Notes: generated by a model from the letters alone, not told the origin. Positions 24,499-33,285 are shown, counted from the first letter of the stretch. The stretch: 64,000 bases of DNA from Sediminibacterium sp. (GCF_019264485.1 NZ_JAHVAA010000006.1:186001-250000), one strand, 5' to 3'. Numbers and translations: made by a program.

Positions 24499-26523
24499 AT
24501 GCAATTCGACAGAACCAAACTCACAGATCCTGAACTGGTATTTATTTACAGAAGCATTGTATTACCAAGGATGATTGAGGAAAAAATGCTGGTGCTCCTG
24601 CGTCAGGGTAAAATCAGTAAATGGTTCAGTGGCATCGGGCAGGAAGCTATTGCTGTAGGAAGTACACTGGCTTTGCAAAAAGATGAATGGATTATGCCAC
24701 TACACCGTAACCTCGGTGTTTTTACCACCCGTCAGATGGGACTTGAAAAAATGTTCAAACAATGGCAGGGTAATAAAGATGGGTATAGTAAAGGACGTGA
24801 AAGAAGTTTTCATTTTGGAAGCAAACCACATTATATCTGTGGTATGATTTCTCACCTCGGTCCGCAACTGGCTTTGGCCGATGGTGTAGCACTGGCTTAT
24901 AAACTCAAAAAAGAAAATAAAGTATCCCTTGCCTATTCGGGTGATGGTGGCACGAGTGAAGGCGATTTTCATGAAGCACTAAATGTAGCTGCTGTATGGG
25001 GACTGCCGGTAATTTTTGTAATTGAAAACAATGGCTACGGATTAAGCACTCCTGTTAATGAACAATACCGTTGCGAAAGTCTGGTAGATAAAGCCAAAGG
25101 GTATGGTATGGAAGGTATTCGTATTGATGGTAATAATATTCTCGAAGTATATGATACCATACGAGGCGTGAGAGATTATTGCATCAACAACCAGAAGCCC
25201 TATCTGATTGAATGTATGACTTTCCGTATGCGCGGTCATGAAGAAGCCAGTGGCACCAAATATGTACCCCAGGAATTATTTGAAGAATGGGGCAGGAAAG
25301 ATCCGGTAAAAAATTATGAACAGTTTCTCATTGCTGAAAGCGTATTGAATGAAATGCAGATAGCAGATATCAGACATGAGTTCAGAGAATATATTGAAAC
25401 AGAATTGAAAGCCGCTTTTGAAGCAGAGGCGATTGTGCCGGATACAGGTGAAGAGATTAAAGATGTTTATGCGAAGAAGACCATGGCCAATAGTCCATGG
25501 TCGATAGACAAAGACATTGAAGCCCCTCCACTCACTTCTGACTACTCACTACTCACTAAAAACGAAAAACGTTTCGTAGACGCTTTACAAGATGGCCTCC
25601 GCCAGAGCATGGAACAGCACGAAAACCTGATTCTCATGGGTCAGGATATTGCGGAATATGGCGGTGCTTTTAAAATAACAGAAGGTTTTGTAGAACAGTT
25701 TGGAAAAGACCGAGTACGCAATACACCACTGTGCGAAAGTGCCATTGTAGGTACGGCGCTGGGATTGAGTCTTGAAGGTTACAAGAGTATGATGGAAATG
25801 CAGTTTGCCGATTTTGTAACAGTAGGTTTTAATCAGATCGTAAATAACCTCGCCAAAATACATTACCGCTGGGGACAAAATGCTGATGTGGTTATCCGTA
25901 TGCCAACGGGCGGTGGTGTAGGTGCCGGCCCATTTCATTCGCAGAGTAATGAAGCATGGTTTACACATGTACCGGGATTAAAAGTGGTGTATCCATCCAA
26001 CCCACAGGATGCAAAAGGATTGATGATTGCAGCAATCAACGACCCCAATCCCGTGATGTTTTTTGAGCATAAAGCATTGTACAGAAGTGTGAGTGGAATG
26101 GTACCCGATATCTATTATGAAACACCCATTGGTAAAGCGGCTGTTACAAAAGCCGGAACAGATATTACGGTGATTACTTATGGTGCCGGTGTTCATTGGG
26201 CATTAAACTACCAGGAACAATATCCTGATACTTCCTTACATATACTTGATTTGAGAACATTGTTACCCTTAGATTATGATTCCATTCGTGAAGCAGTAGC
26301 CACCACCGGTAAAGTATTGATACTCCATGAAGACACATTAACCGGCGGAATCGGCGGTGAAGTAAGTGCCTGGATCAGTGAGCATTGTTTTGAACTACTC
26401 GATGCACCGGTAATGCGTTGTGCATCATTGGATACACCCATTCCTTTTAATATAGAGTTAGAGAAAAATTTTATGGCGAACAGCAGATTGGAGGAGTATA
26501 TTAAAAAGTTGATGGATTATTAA
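24499..26523 (+). CDS. Branched-chain 2-oxoacid dehydrogenase E1, alpha-beta fusion
   Basis: TPP-dependent E1 component that decarboxylates branched-chain (or related) 2-oxoacids and passes the acyl group to lipoyl E2. The 674-residue chain joins both subunits. The alpha half (1 to about 325) has the TPP motif GDGGTSEGD (starting at Gly148) with its Asn-Asn end in VIENNGYG, plus RMRGHEEASG. The beta half (about 353-674) has MGQDIAEYGGAFKITEG, GLSLEGYKSMMEMQFADF and the C-terminal transketolase domain LRTLLPLDYDSI. The linker (about 326-353) is non-conserved and its DNA consists of the words found in intergenic repeats. E2 and E3 are not nearby. The protease gene follows 31 bp downstream. Confidence 0.93.
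   Translation: MQFDRTKLTDPELVFIYRSIVLPRMIEEKMLVLLRQGKISKWFSGIGQEAIAVGSTLALQKDEWIMPLHRNLGVFTTRQMGLEKMFKQWQGNKDGYSKGRERSFHFGSKPHYICGMISHLGPQLALADGVALAYKLKKENKVSLAYSGDGGTSEGDFHEALNVAAVWGLPVIFVIENNGYGLSTPVNEQYRCESLVDKAKGYGMEGIRIDGNNILEVYDTIRGVRDYCINNQKPYLIECMTFRMRGHEEASGTKYVPQELFEEWGRKDPVKNYEQFLIAESVLNEMQIADIRHEFREYIETELKAAFEAEAIVPDTGEEIKDVYAKKTMANSPWSIDKDIEAPPLTSDYSLLTKNEKRFVDALQDGLRQSMEQHENLILMGQDIAEYGGAFKITEGFVEQFGKDRVRNTPLCESAIVGTALGLSLEGYKSMMEMQFADFVTVGFNQIVNNLAKIHYRWGQNADVVIRMPTGGGVGAGPFHSQSNEAWFTHVPGLKVVYPSNPQDAKGLMIAAINDPNPVMFFEHKALYRSVSGMVPDIYYETPIGKAAVTKAGTDITVITYGAGVHWALNYQEQYPDTSLHILDLRTLLPLDYDSIREAVATTGKVLILHEDTLTGGIGGEVSAWISEHCFELLDAPVMRCASLDTPIPFNIELEKNFMANSRLEEYIKKLMDY
25478..25560. 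repeat. Intergenic repeat words inside the E1 fusion linker
   Basis: Coding bases 25478-25509 read agaccatggcc, aatagtccatggtcgatag, close to the words in the pheS-recO gap. Bases 25539-25551 (tgactactcacta) are identical to 20863-20875 in the DoxX spacer, followed by another actcacta. Together they encode the non-conserved linker of the fused E1. Confidence 0.75.
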
Positions 26524-26554
26524 TGTATTAACAAACAAAGGTTTCAGAAAACGC

Positions 26555-28642
26555 ATGAGAATCGTTTATTTATCCCTATTCTTTTCTTTTTTCTTCCAGA
26601 CAGTTCAGGCACAGGAAGAAAAAAAGATAGCAGAGCAGGCTTACCTGATAACCCGCATGGTACAACGTTATCATGTATTACCAAAAGAATTGAATACAGA
26701 TTTCTCCGCCGATTTTTTCCGGCAGTTTATCACCACCATCAATGAAGGAAATATCATACTGCTTAAAACCGATGTAGATAGCCTGAGTTATTTTAAAAAT
26801 ATACTCTCAGAAGAAATTAAAAATAAACAAACCGGGTTTTTAAAACTAACGATACAGCTCTTTCAAAAAAGGTTTCGTCAGGCAGACAGTCTGGTGCAGT
26901 TATTGTCGGAAAAACCTTTTAACCTGATGTTGCAGGAAACACTTAGTGAAGAAGAAGCCGGCCGTCATCCCAAAGATATTGCCGAGCAGCAACAGAAATT
27001 GTATAAATGGATCAAGTTAAAAATACTGGAAGAATTAATAGAGGAATCAGACATTAACGAAGCAACCAATAAAGACAGCCTTATTAAATTATTACCTGTT
27101 CTTGAACCCAGACTCAGAAAAAAAGCCATTGCTGCTTTTCAGCGATCCATCAGACAGATTACAGAAACCCCCAACGGAATTACGGATGCCGTGGGGAAAA
27201 TTTATTGTAAAGTACTGGCTTCCTGCTTTGATCCGCATACCAGTTTTTTCCCGCCGGCAGAAAGAGAAAATTTTGAAAGTGAAATGGGGAAGAGTGTTCC
27301 TAAATTCGGTTTTAGTCTTTCGGCAGAAGAAGATGACATTGTAATAGAGAATCTGGCACCAGGAAGTGCGGCCTATAAAAGTGGTCAGTTGAATCCGGGC
27401 GATAAGATTGAAAAAATAAAATGGGAAGGAAAAGATGCTGTTGATGTAGCGGGGGCAAACCAGAAAGAAATAAGTGAACTGTTAAGCTCAGGTAACCAGG
27501 AAAAGCTAACCCTCACTGTTCGTAAAACCGATGGAACCCTCAGAGAAGTAGTATTGCAGAAAGAACTGATTGATAAAGACCTCGAAGAAGAAAAAGTGCA
27601 GGGATATATTTTAAGCGGTGAGAAAAAAATAGGATTTGTTTCTCTGCCAGATTTTTATACAGACTGGGAAGACAAAACCAATAGTATTAATGGCTGTGCC
27701 AATGATCTGGCCAAAGAAATCATCCGCCTGAAAAAAGAAAATATAGATGGACTGATTCTTGATCTTCGTTTTAACGGAGGCGGATCGATGCAGGAAGCCA
27801 TTGATCTGTCAGGAATTTTTATTGATGCCGGTCCGGTAGGTCAGTTGAAAACCAAAGACGAGAAGCTGATCACTTTAAAAGATGTGAACAGGGGCATGGT
27901 GTACGACGGACCACTTGTAATATTGGTAAATGCTTTTAGTGCCTCTGCCTCAGAAATGGTTGCCGGAACGCTGCAGGATTATAAAAGGGCCGTTATTATT
28001 GGCTCTCCTACTTTTGGCAAGGGTACGGCTCAGGTAATGATGCCACTTGATACCACCATCGATTTTTCGAAACCGCCTGTATTCAAACCCAATAGCAATT
28101 CCATCAAACTTACTGTGGAACATTTGTATCGTGTAAATGGTGTAACGGTTCAGGGTAAGGGGGTAATACCTGATATTGAGTTGCCCGATTTTTTTCAGGC
28201 AGCAGGAGAAAGAGAAAAAGACCAGCCTTTTTCGCTACAGCCACAGGATGTACCTGCTAATAAATATTATCAACCCCTGCAGTATACTCAACCACTCGAT
28301 TTTCTGAGAAGTTATGCTGCAAACATCACAGATACGCTGGGGTATTTTAAAATGCTGAATAAATATATACAATACTATCAGGCGGTAACAGAAAATAAAA
28401 ACACCTCACTCTATCTGCCGGTTTTGCTGGATCAACAACAAAAGATGACCCGTTTAACGAATCAGTTAGACAGTGTGAGAATGGCCTATCAGAACAGTTT
28501 TATGGTTAACAGACCCGGGAAAAAAGAGGCAACTGCTTTTTCACAGGAGGCTTTTATGAACCAGCTGTTGAAAAAAAGTCTTTCGACTGATCCCTACATT
28601 GATATCGCATACCGTATCTTAGCAGTCCCCCCTAAAAAATAA
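26555..28642 (+). CDS. prc: Carboxy-terminal processing protease, Prc/Tsp type (S41)
   Basis: A periplasmic serine protease that removes C-terminal peptides or degrades misfolded envelope proteins. The 695-residue length is that of Tsp/Prc rather than the shorter CtpA. A signal peptide (MRIVYLSLFFSFFFQTVQAQ) is followed by an N-terminal helical domain (to about 210) with FDPHTSFFPPAERENFE, a PDZ domain (about 245-335: LAPGSAAYKSGQLNPGDKI), and the S41 core: LILDLRFNGGGSMQEAIDLS and FSASASEMVAG (nucleophile Ser464) with GSPTFGKGTAQ (Lys489), matching the Ser-Lys dyad spacing of E. coli Tsp. A C-terminal domain follows. The LIC11966-like gene lies 34 bp downstream. Confidence 0.95.
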   Translation: MRIVYLSLFFSFFFQTVQAQEEKKIAEQAYLITRMVQRYHVLPKELNTDFSADFFRQFITTINEGNIILLKTDVDSLSYFKNILSEEIKNKQTGFLKLTIQLFQKRFRQADSLVQLLSEKPFNLMLQETLSEEEAGRHPKDIAEQQQKLYKWIKLKILEELIEESDINEATNKDSLIKLLPVLEPRLRKKAIAAFQRSIRQITETPNGITDAVGKIYCKVLASCFDPHTSFFPPAERENFESEMGKSVPKFGFSLSAEEDDIVIENLAPGSAAYKSGQLNPGDKIEKIKWEGKDAVDVAGANQKEISELLSSGNQEKLTLTVRKTDGTLREVVLQKELIDKDLEEEKVQGYILSGEKKIGFVSLPDFYTDWEDKTNSINGCANDLAKEIIRLKKENIDGLILDLRFNGGGSMQEAIDLSGIFIDAGPVGQLKTKDEKLITLKDVNRGMVYDGPLVILVNAFSASASEMVAGTLQDYKRAVIIGSPTFGKGTAQVMMPLDTTIDFSKPPVFKPNSNSIKLTVEHLYRVNGVTVQGKGVIPDIELPDFFQAAGEREKDQPFSLQPQDVPANKYYQPLQYTQPLDFLRSYAANITDTLGYFKMLNKYIQYYQAVTENKNTSLYLPVLLDQQQKMTRLTNQLDSVRMAYQNSFMVNRPGKKEATAFSQEAFMNQLLKKSLSTDPYIDIAYRILAVPPKK

Positions 28643-28676
28643 ATTTCATTTATTCTATCTCACAAAATCCTGGGTA

Positions 28677-29735
28677 ATGAGAAAATTGCTTTGCCGCTTG
28701 TTTTGCGGCTTCCTGCTGTTAATGGTGTCTATTTTTTCTGCTGCTGATGCAAGCGCTCAAAATGTGTCTGAAAACCCTGTTGACTACCTCTCGGCAGTGG
28801 GAAACATTCAAACAGAGATGAACGCCAAATACATGGCCTATATCAGTGCAGTGGCGCATGGAAGAAGAGCCAGAAAGATTGAAAAAATGCGCATGCAGAC
28901 ACTCGATGCCATCACAAACAGCCGGTATAAAACCATAGAGTTACCCTACTTCAAAAAAGACAATTCGCTTCGCCAGAGCAGTATTGAATATATACAGTTG
29001 TGTTACAGTGTTTTCAATGAAGATTATGCCAAAATTGTAAACATGGAAGAAATTGCAGAACAGTCATTCGACCAGATGCAGGCATATATACTGTTGCAGG
29101 AGAAAACAAGCGAGAAATTAAAACAGGCTTCCGACAAAATGCAACAGGCCAGTAAAGATTTTGCTGCCAAAAACAATATTACACTTGTTAATAAGCAAAC
29201 TGAGCTGGGCGACAAAATGGAAATTGCAGGAGAGCTGAATCATTACATGAATAAAATATTCCTTGTTTTTTTTAAATGCAACTGGCAGGATAATGAACTC
29301 ATTAAAGCAATTAACAGTAAAAAAGTAACGGATATTGAACAGGCGCGCAGTGCTATCATTAAATATGCAGCGGAGGGCTTACAGGCACTGGATACCATTA
29401 AGAATTTTAAAGGCGATGGTACACTGGCAATGGCTTGCAGACAGGCGTTACAGTATTATAAAAAAACGGCAGAAAATGATATACCAAAAGTTACAGACTT
29501 CTTTTTGCTGGAAGAAAATTTTGCTAAACAACAGAAAACCATTGATGCCAAAGGAGCAGGCAGAACAAAAGAAGATGTAGATGCATTTAATAAACTGGTG
29601 AAAGAATTTAATAATGGTGTAAATGCGTATAACCAGTTAAATAATAACCTTAATGCCAACCGAAACAGGATTCTTGAAAACTGGCAATCGGCTGAAAAAG
29701 GTTTTGCTGATGCGCATATGCCACATTATAAATAA
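28677..29735 (+). CDS. Secreted helical protein, LIC11966 family-like
   Basis: A 352-residue protein with a signal peptide (the hydrophobic FLLLMVSIFSAADASAQ ends it). The mature chain is almost entirely helical with heptad-like stretches (EKTSEKLKQASDKMQQASKD; IKKYAA-type helices), ending in NQLNNNLNANRNRILENWQ. It resembles the family named after Leptospira LIC11966 surface protein, widespread in Bacteroidota and of unknown function. It starts 34 bp after the Prc-type protease, so the two probably share a transcript and it might be a substrate or helper of the protease; that link is inferred from position only. A strong bidirectional terminator follows. Confidence 0.7.
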   Translation: MRKLLCRLFCGFLLLMVSIFSAADASAQNVSENPVDYLSAVGNIQTEMNAKYMAYISAVAHGRRARKIEKMRMQTLDAITNSRYKTIELPYFKKDNSLRQSSIEYIQLCYSVFNEDYAKIVNMEEIAEQSFDQMQAYILLQEKTSEKLKQASDKMQQASKDFAAKNNITLVNKQTELGDKMEIAGELNHYMNKIFLVFFKCNWQDNELIKAINSKKVTDIEQARSAIIKYAAEGLQALDTIKNFKGDGTLAMACRQALQYYKKTAENDIPKVTDFFLLEENFAKQQKTIDAKGAGRTKEDVDAFNKLVKEFNNGVNAYNQLNNNLNANRNRILENWQSAEKGFADAHMPHYK

Positions 29736-29776
29736 GGTAATGTGGTCAAAAAAAATGCTTAACATTACAATTATTG

Positions 29777-29819
29777 TAAAGCGAAGAGCCATTCCTGTTG
29801 AGAATGGCTCTTCGCTTTA
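29777..29819. terminator. Bidirectional terminator, perfect 18-bp stem
   Basis: TAAAGCGAAGAGCCATTC (29777-29794) pairs perfectly with 29802-29819 across a 7-nt loop, with T/A ends on both sides. It lies between the converging LIC11966-like and SIMPL genes, next to the SIMPL stop codon. Confidence 0.9.
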
Positions 29820-30578
29820 TTAATCGAGCGTATAGGTAAGTCTTACAGTGATTCTCGCCGTTTTATATTTACTGTAGGTATCCAGATTGCCTCCATAACT
29901 GTCTTCTTCGATAGATCCTTTTCCGGTGATCTGAAACACACCCATAGAAGCGTCTTTTAATTTACCGAGTCTGCCTTTGGCTGTTGCAACAATTTTTTCA
30001 GCCCTTTCCCTTGCATCCTGAGAACCCTTTTCAATTAAGTTGTGTTTTAAACTGGGTAAGTCTGAATACGTATATTGTATACGACTTCCTTCAAACTCAA
30101 TACCTGAATTAATGAGTTCTGAAGTCTGATCAACTACTGCTTCAATTTTTTTCATCAGCGCAGGATTTTTACGGCTGTTAAACGCAACTGTCTGTGTAGC
30201 GATATAACCATCAAATACCTGTTCCGATTTTATCTGATCGCCATTCTGTTCAATAGTAATAGTTCTGTACGATTTTTCAAAACTAACACCTCCGAAACTA
30301 AATTCAGATGACTGAAAGCCTTTCGACAGAAAAAAGGATTTTACTTTCTCTCTGTCGGCATTAATCATATTGTAGGCGTCCTTTGCCTGTTTGGCCCTTG
30401 CGCTATAGCTGCCTGTCCAGGAAATTTCATCAGACTCGAAATCCCTGGTACCCAGCCCTACCACTGAAATAGAATCCTGGGTTGCATTCCGGTTTTTAAA
30501 AGCACCTCCGAGTATCAATGCTGTAATAATAAGAGCCAGACCGGTAATGACCGGTTTAAGAAAGGGTTCAAACTTCAT
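29820..30578 (-). CDS. SIMPL domain (DUF541) protein
   Basis: A 252-residue protein with an N-terminal membrane anchor or uncleaved signal (FLKPVITGLALIITALILGG), placing the rest in the periplasm. The SIMPL/DUF541 domain is recognised by SISVVGLGTRDFESDEISW at its start, the YIATQTVAFNSRKNP segment, and SQDARERAEKIVATAKGRLG near the end, followed by the last strand KTARITVRLTYTL. Members include E. coli YggE, implicated in oxidative stress, and Brucella BP26; the mechanism is unknown. ATG 30578 is chosen over one at 30623, since it directly precedes the hydrophobic segment. Confidence 0.9.
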   Translation of the reverse strand: MKFEPFLKPVITGLALIITALILGGAFKNRNATQDSISVVGLGTRDFESDEISWTGSYSARAKQAKDAYNMINADREKVKSFFLSKGFQSSEFSFGGVSFEKSYRTITIEQNGDQIKSEQVFDGYIATQTVAFNSRKNPALMKKIEAVVDQTSELINSGIEFEGSRIQYTYSDLPSLKHNLIEKGSQDARERAEKIVATAKGRLGKLKDASMGVFQITGKGSIEEDSYGGNLDTYSKYKTARITVRLTYTLD

Positions 30579-30702
30579 ATACTGACAGATTTTTGAATAT
30601 TGTAGTGTTGAAGTTAAGTACAAAAGTTGAAGAACAAAATCGTTACTTAAAAGCTACTTTATTCCTTTTCCGGAGTGTGCTTTTTTTGAATATTCCCAGT
30701 TT

Positions 30703-30770
30703 TCCCTCTATCACCGCAGGCTTGAGAGGGAGACATTGCGTAGAACTTTTTTGAACACCCTGCGAAGAAG
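30703..30770. repeat. Dispersed repeat, unsplit copy (ccctct...gcgtagaac)
   Basis: A small hairpin (CCCTCT near 30704 with AGAGGG at 30725) is followed by gagacattgcgtagaact and ttgaacaccctgcgaag. The same sequence in a second copy is divided between 33061-33075 and 34383-34416 by the IS110 element. It lies between the SIMPL gene and the membrane protein gene, with no coding capacity seen. Confidence 0.85.
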
Positions 30771-30800
30771 GAATGCAACCGTTATTACCTGCTGTGTTTT

Positions 30801-31367
30801 TTAGCAACAAGTTATTTTCATTCGCAACTTATTCCAATAACTTTTTGTCAGATTTAGTGCTGTAAAAATGTGTACTAATGCTATTATGATTGCACCTGGC
30901 AACAGGTTTACAGCAACAAAGTGGAATAGTTCATAGTTTTTCAGATTAGAGAGGTCTTGAACAATTTCGATTCCGTTTTCAGTATAAGTTAATTTAAGCG
31001 CAAAGAATACAGCTATTGATGAGAAATGAAAACCATTTACAAACAAATGCAAAATATATTCCCAACGTGGAAGACCTCCCATAAAACTTCTGCTGTCTTT
31101 TTCTACAAAAGCATCTATGCCGAGTACAATGATGTCTGTTATAACGAACAAAACACCCAAATAAAAACTTGTAAGACAGTTTTGAGAAATGAATAGAAAA
31201 TAGACAATCATCGGAAATAAAATTGCCCGTATGGTATGTACCAGATGCTCAAATTTACTTTCCTTATTATTGAATAGCTGGTATTTGAAAATATGAAGGT
31301 AGAAACCATCGATTATTGCCAATAAAGCAAAGGCCAAAAGCAATATTGTTGAGAGCAGAAAACCCAT
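30801..31367 (-). CDS. Integral membrane protein, unknown
   Basis: A 188-residue protein I do not recognise. It has about five hydrophobic segments (FLLSTILLLAFALLAIIDGF; IRAILFPMIVYFLFI; SFYLGVLFVITDIIVLGIDA; FSSIAVFFALKL; FVAVNLLPGAIIIALVHIF). Charged loops include EKDSRSFMGGLPRWEYILHL with a His/Trp pair. The topology suggests an inner-membrane protein. A Crp-type regulator is encoded 73 bp upstream on the same strand and may control it. The region's neighbours are typical of horizontally gained DNA. Confidence 0.7.
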   Translation of the reverse strand: MGFLLSTILLLAFALLAIIDGFYLHIFKYQLFNNKESKFEHLVHTIRAILFPMIVYFLFISQNCLTSFYLGVLFVITDIIVLGIDAFVEKDSRSFMGGLPRWEYILHLFVNGFHFSSIAVFFALKLTYTENGIEIVQDLSNLKNYELFHFVAVNLLPGAIIIALVHIFTALNLTKSYWNKLRMKITCC

Positions 31368-31440
31368 ACTGTAAAAAGTTTATTTTTACAAAGGTCTGCA
31401 CCTGGTATAACTCTTAAAAGGACAAATGTCCTCAAATGAT

Positions 31441-32013
31441 TTATTTAGAAACTTCCTGTCGAATTCTCGATAAGGTTCGCCGTGTTACTCCCAAATAAGA
31501 AGCAATATCTTCTACTTTTGCTTTTTGAATTACTGTTGGCTGCTCTTTCAATAAGCGTAAATATTTTTCCTTTGCATTTTCATTGTTAAGCACAGAAGCA
31601 TATTTCTCCATTTCAATATATTCCTGTTCCACAATAATTCTTCCGATATTTTGCCAAATGGCACTTGAATGATACAACTTCTGTAGATTATCATAATCAA
31701 TAACCAGCAGTTCAGTTTCTTCAATGGCTTGAATTGACAAATTAGAAGGTTCCTGTAAGATGAAACTTTTGTAAGAAGTTGTAAAGCTGTTCTCCGTACA
31801 AAAACAAGAAGTTGTTTCTTCTGATTTATTGTTTATATAGAAAGTTCGTAAAGTTCCTTTCACAATAAAGGCAATATGCCGACAAACTTTATCTTGCTTT
31901 ACAAAAAACTCGCCTTTCTGTAAATTTTGTTCTGTAAAAAAAGTAATGGTGTCTTCAAACTCATCGTCTGTAATAGGCGCAATACTTTTTAGAAACTGTT
32001 TAAATTTGTCCAC
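31441..32013 (-). CDS. Crp/Fnr-family transcriptional regulator
   Basis: A 190-residue regulator with a cyclic-nucleotide-binding-like barrel (LQKGEFFVKQDKVCRHIAFI, FIVKGTLRTFYINNKSEETT) and a C-terminal helix-turn-helix (VEDIASYLGVTRRTLSRIRQ). The layout is that of the short Bacteroidota Crp-like proteins, with the ending RRTLSRIR in the recognition helix. There is no iron-sulfur Cys cluster and no clear cAMP motif. The gene sits 73 bp upstream of the membrane protein gene in the same direction, a common regulator-target arrangement. Confidence 0.9.
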   Translation of the reverse strand: MDKFKQFLKSIAPITDDEFEDTITFFTEQNLQKGEFFVKQDKVCRHIAFIVKGTLRTFYINNKSEETTSCFCTENSFTTSYKSFILQEPSNLSIQAIEETELLVIDYDNLQKLYHSSAIWQNIGRIIVEQEYIEMEKYASVLNNENAKEKYLRLLKEQPTVIQKAKVEDIASYLGVTRRTLSRIRQEVSK

Positions 32014-32033
32014 TTTGTTGTACTAAAATTATT

Positions 32034-32252
32034 TTATAAGTCATTATTTTCTGTTGGTAAAAGGTGTTGTAGCGTAACAGAAAGTAAGTTATCCGGAGTG
32101 AAGGTAAAATTCGACTCCAATTCTGCAAAATGATTCGCAGTGTTACAGATTTTATTTTTAATACAGGCTAAGAAGAAAGCATTACGGCTGCGCATTTTTT
32201 TTGGAAACACTGCCGCCATTTTTTTTAGGTTTAAACAGATGTAGAGGAACAC
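32034..32252 (-). CDS. Putative small protein, 72 residues (uncertain)
   Basis: A short frame upstream of the Crp-type gene, on the same strand, with 20 bp between. It has a basic start (LKKMAAVFPKKMRSRNAFFL) and then FAELESNFTFTPDNLLSVTL. It has no recognisable domain. I have a vague recollection that near-identical short peptides are annotated in many unrelated Bacteroidota genomes, which would point to a repeated DNA element rather than a working protein. I cannot check this here, so both readings are open. Confidence 0.35.
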   Translation of the reverse strand: MFLYICLNLKKMAAVFPKKMRSRNAFFLACIKNKICNTANHFAELESNFTFTPDNLLSVTLQHLLPTENNDL

Positions 32253-32299
32253 CTTACGAAAAAAGAAACTTTATGCGCATTCACATATTACCAATCAGG

Positions 32300-32683
32300 T
32301 TACACACTTTTTTTTACAACATGTTTATTTAACCACTCAACAATATCCTTAAAGTTTAATTGTCCGGTTGCAATGCTTACCACAAAATCATATTTTTCTG
32401 TCTGACTTGCATGGATATCAAAGTTATGTGCCATTAGAAAAAGCCTCATCAGTACATAACCAGTTCGCTTATTCCCATCAAGGAAAGGATGATTCATTAA
32501 AATACTTTCGATAAGTGCTGCAGCTTTTTGTATAGGACTTGGCAGTAGTTCTGCACCATCAAAAGTTTGAAAAGGTCTGGCTAATGCGGCATCTAATGCT
32601 GCGAGGTCTCTTGTACCATGAATGCCCCGAAAGAATCTATTAAGGTTGTATGGATTTCCTCAACTTCTTTAACGGTTATCATT
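32300..32683 (-). pseudogene. doc: Death-on-curing (Doc/Fic) toxin, frameshifted
   Basis: A Doc-type Fic-fold toxin, which in the P1 relative phosphorylates EF-Tu. Read from ATG 32683 the frame gives MITVKEVEEIHTTLIDSFG, then meets a stop after about ten further residues. In the next frame the expected sequence continues without a break: IHGTRDLAALDAALARPFQT, then KAAALIESILMNHPFLDGNK with the Fic motif HPFxDGNKRTG intact, down to 32300. One base is missing in the run of four C (four G on the coding strand) at 32625-32628. The start overlaps the antitoxin stop (ATGA). A sequencing error in the homopolymer is the main alternative to true inactivation. Confidence 0.85.
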
Positions 32684-32867
32684 GTGCAAGTTTGACTAAT
32701 AGATCTTTATCTTCTTCCAGAATTTTGTGTAAAGCAGAGGATCCGGAAATATTTACTTCGCTTTTAGTATCAAGTTCTTTTAAAAAGGCCAGAAGTTCGG
32801 CTAAGGCTTTATCCGAGAAGTGATCTAACACTTTACTAATTTCATATTTAATTTCTTCCTTAGACAT
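32679..32867 (-). CDS. Putative antitoxin of the Doc pair
   Basis: A 62-residue acidic protein (MSKEEIKYEISKVLDHFSDK; then LAELLAFLKELDTKSE and a Leu-rich end ILEEDKDLLVKLAQ). It looks helical, with no clear DNA-binding motif of the Phd type. Its stop overlaps the start of the Doc toxin gene by ATGA, the classic translational coupling of toxin-antitoxin pairs, and this is the main reason for the call. If the toxin is dead, the antitoxin is a remnant. Confidence 0.65.
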   Translation of the reverse strand: MSKEEIKYEISKVLDHFSDKALAELLAFLKELDTKSEVNISGSSALHKILEEDKDLLVKLAQ

Positions 32868-33075
32868 TAGATAAAATTGAATTACTAATTTACAACTTAT
32901 TTTTTGAAATGTATACTAATAGGGCAACTATACATCATTGCGCATATAAAAAAACTTGAGGGAGAAACCCATTTTTAAAAATAAATGTACGCACCCCGGC
33001 TTTGTTGCAACGCAACGTCCTCCAAGGGAGTCCTGTGGACTCCCTCTAAAGCCTTCGGCTTGAGAGGGAGACATT
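32868..33075. repeat. Gene-free gap with hairpins; left half of split dispersed repeat
   Basis: After an A/T-rich stretch come two hairpins: gggagtcc/ggactccc (33027-33045 region) and a longer one, ctccctctaaagcc with ggcttgagagggag, ending near 33070. The sequence tgagagggagacatt (33061-33075) is the left part of the repeat seen whole at 30703-30770; it stops at the IS110 left end. Confidence 0.8.
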
Positions 33076-33111
33076 CGTATGTTTGATTATTGATAATTTC
33101 CATTCAAAAAT

Positions 33112-33285
33112 AGCAGGAAGGTTGAGAGAACAGGAGACGTTAAGCAGTTCTTAGAAACATGCTGTTTCGCAGATATTCCTCAACCTTTTTTTACTCTTTA
33201 AAGTTTGAACAGAATCCAAAGCGGTAATTACCAGCTTCTATACTACGAGTTAAGACTAAAGAGAGTATTGCTTAAAACTTAAATT
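33112..33285 (+). ncRNA. Candidate bridge RNA of the IS110 element
   Basis: The left end between the element boundary and the recombinase ATG holds a stem of about 12 bp with one bulge (AAGGTTGAG at 33118-33126 plus GAA, with TTC plus CTCAACCTT at 33179-33187), followed by a T run and further loops. IS110-group elements such as IS621 make a bridge RNA from this location that pairs with target and donor DNA. The exact RNA ends and guide loops are not determined here. Confidence 0.5.

Noticed and set aside
24499..26523. Fused E1 as an assembly artefact
   Set aside because: Fused alpha-beta E1 proteins are common in Bacteroidota, and both halves are complete and in one frame.
32034..32252. Integron attC-like site or cassette
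   Set aside because: There are short inverted gtaac/gttac motifs, but no integrase and no convincing core-site pair.
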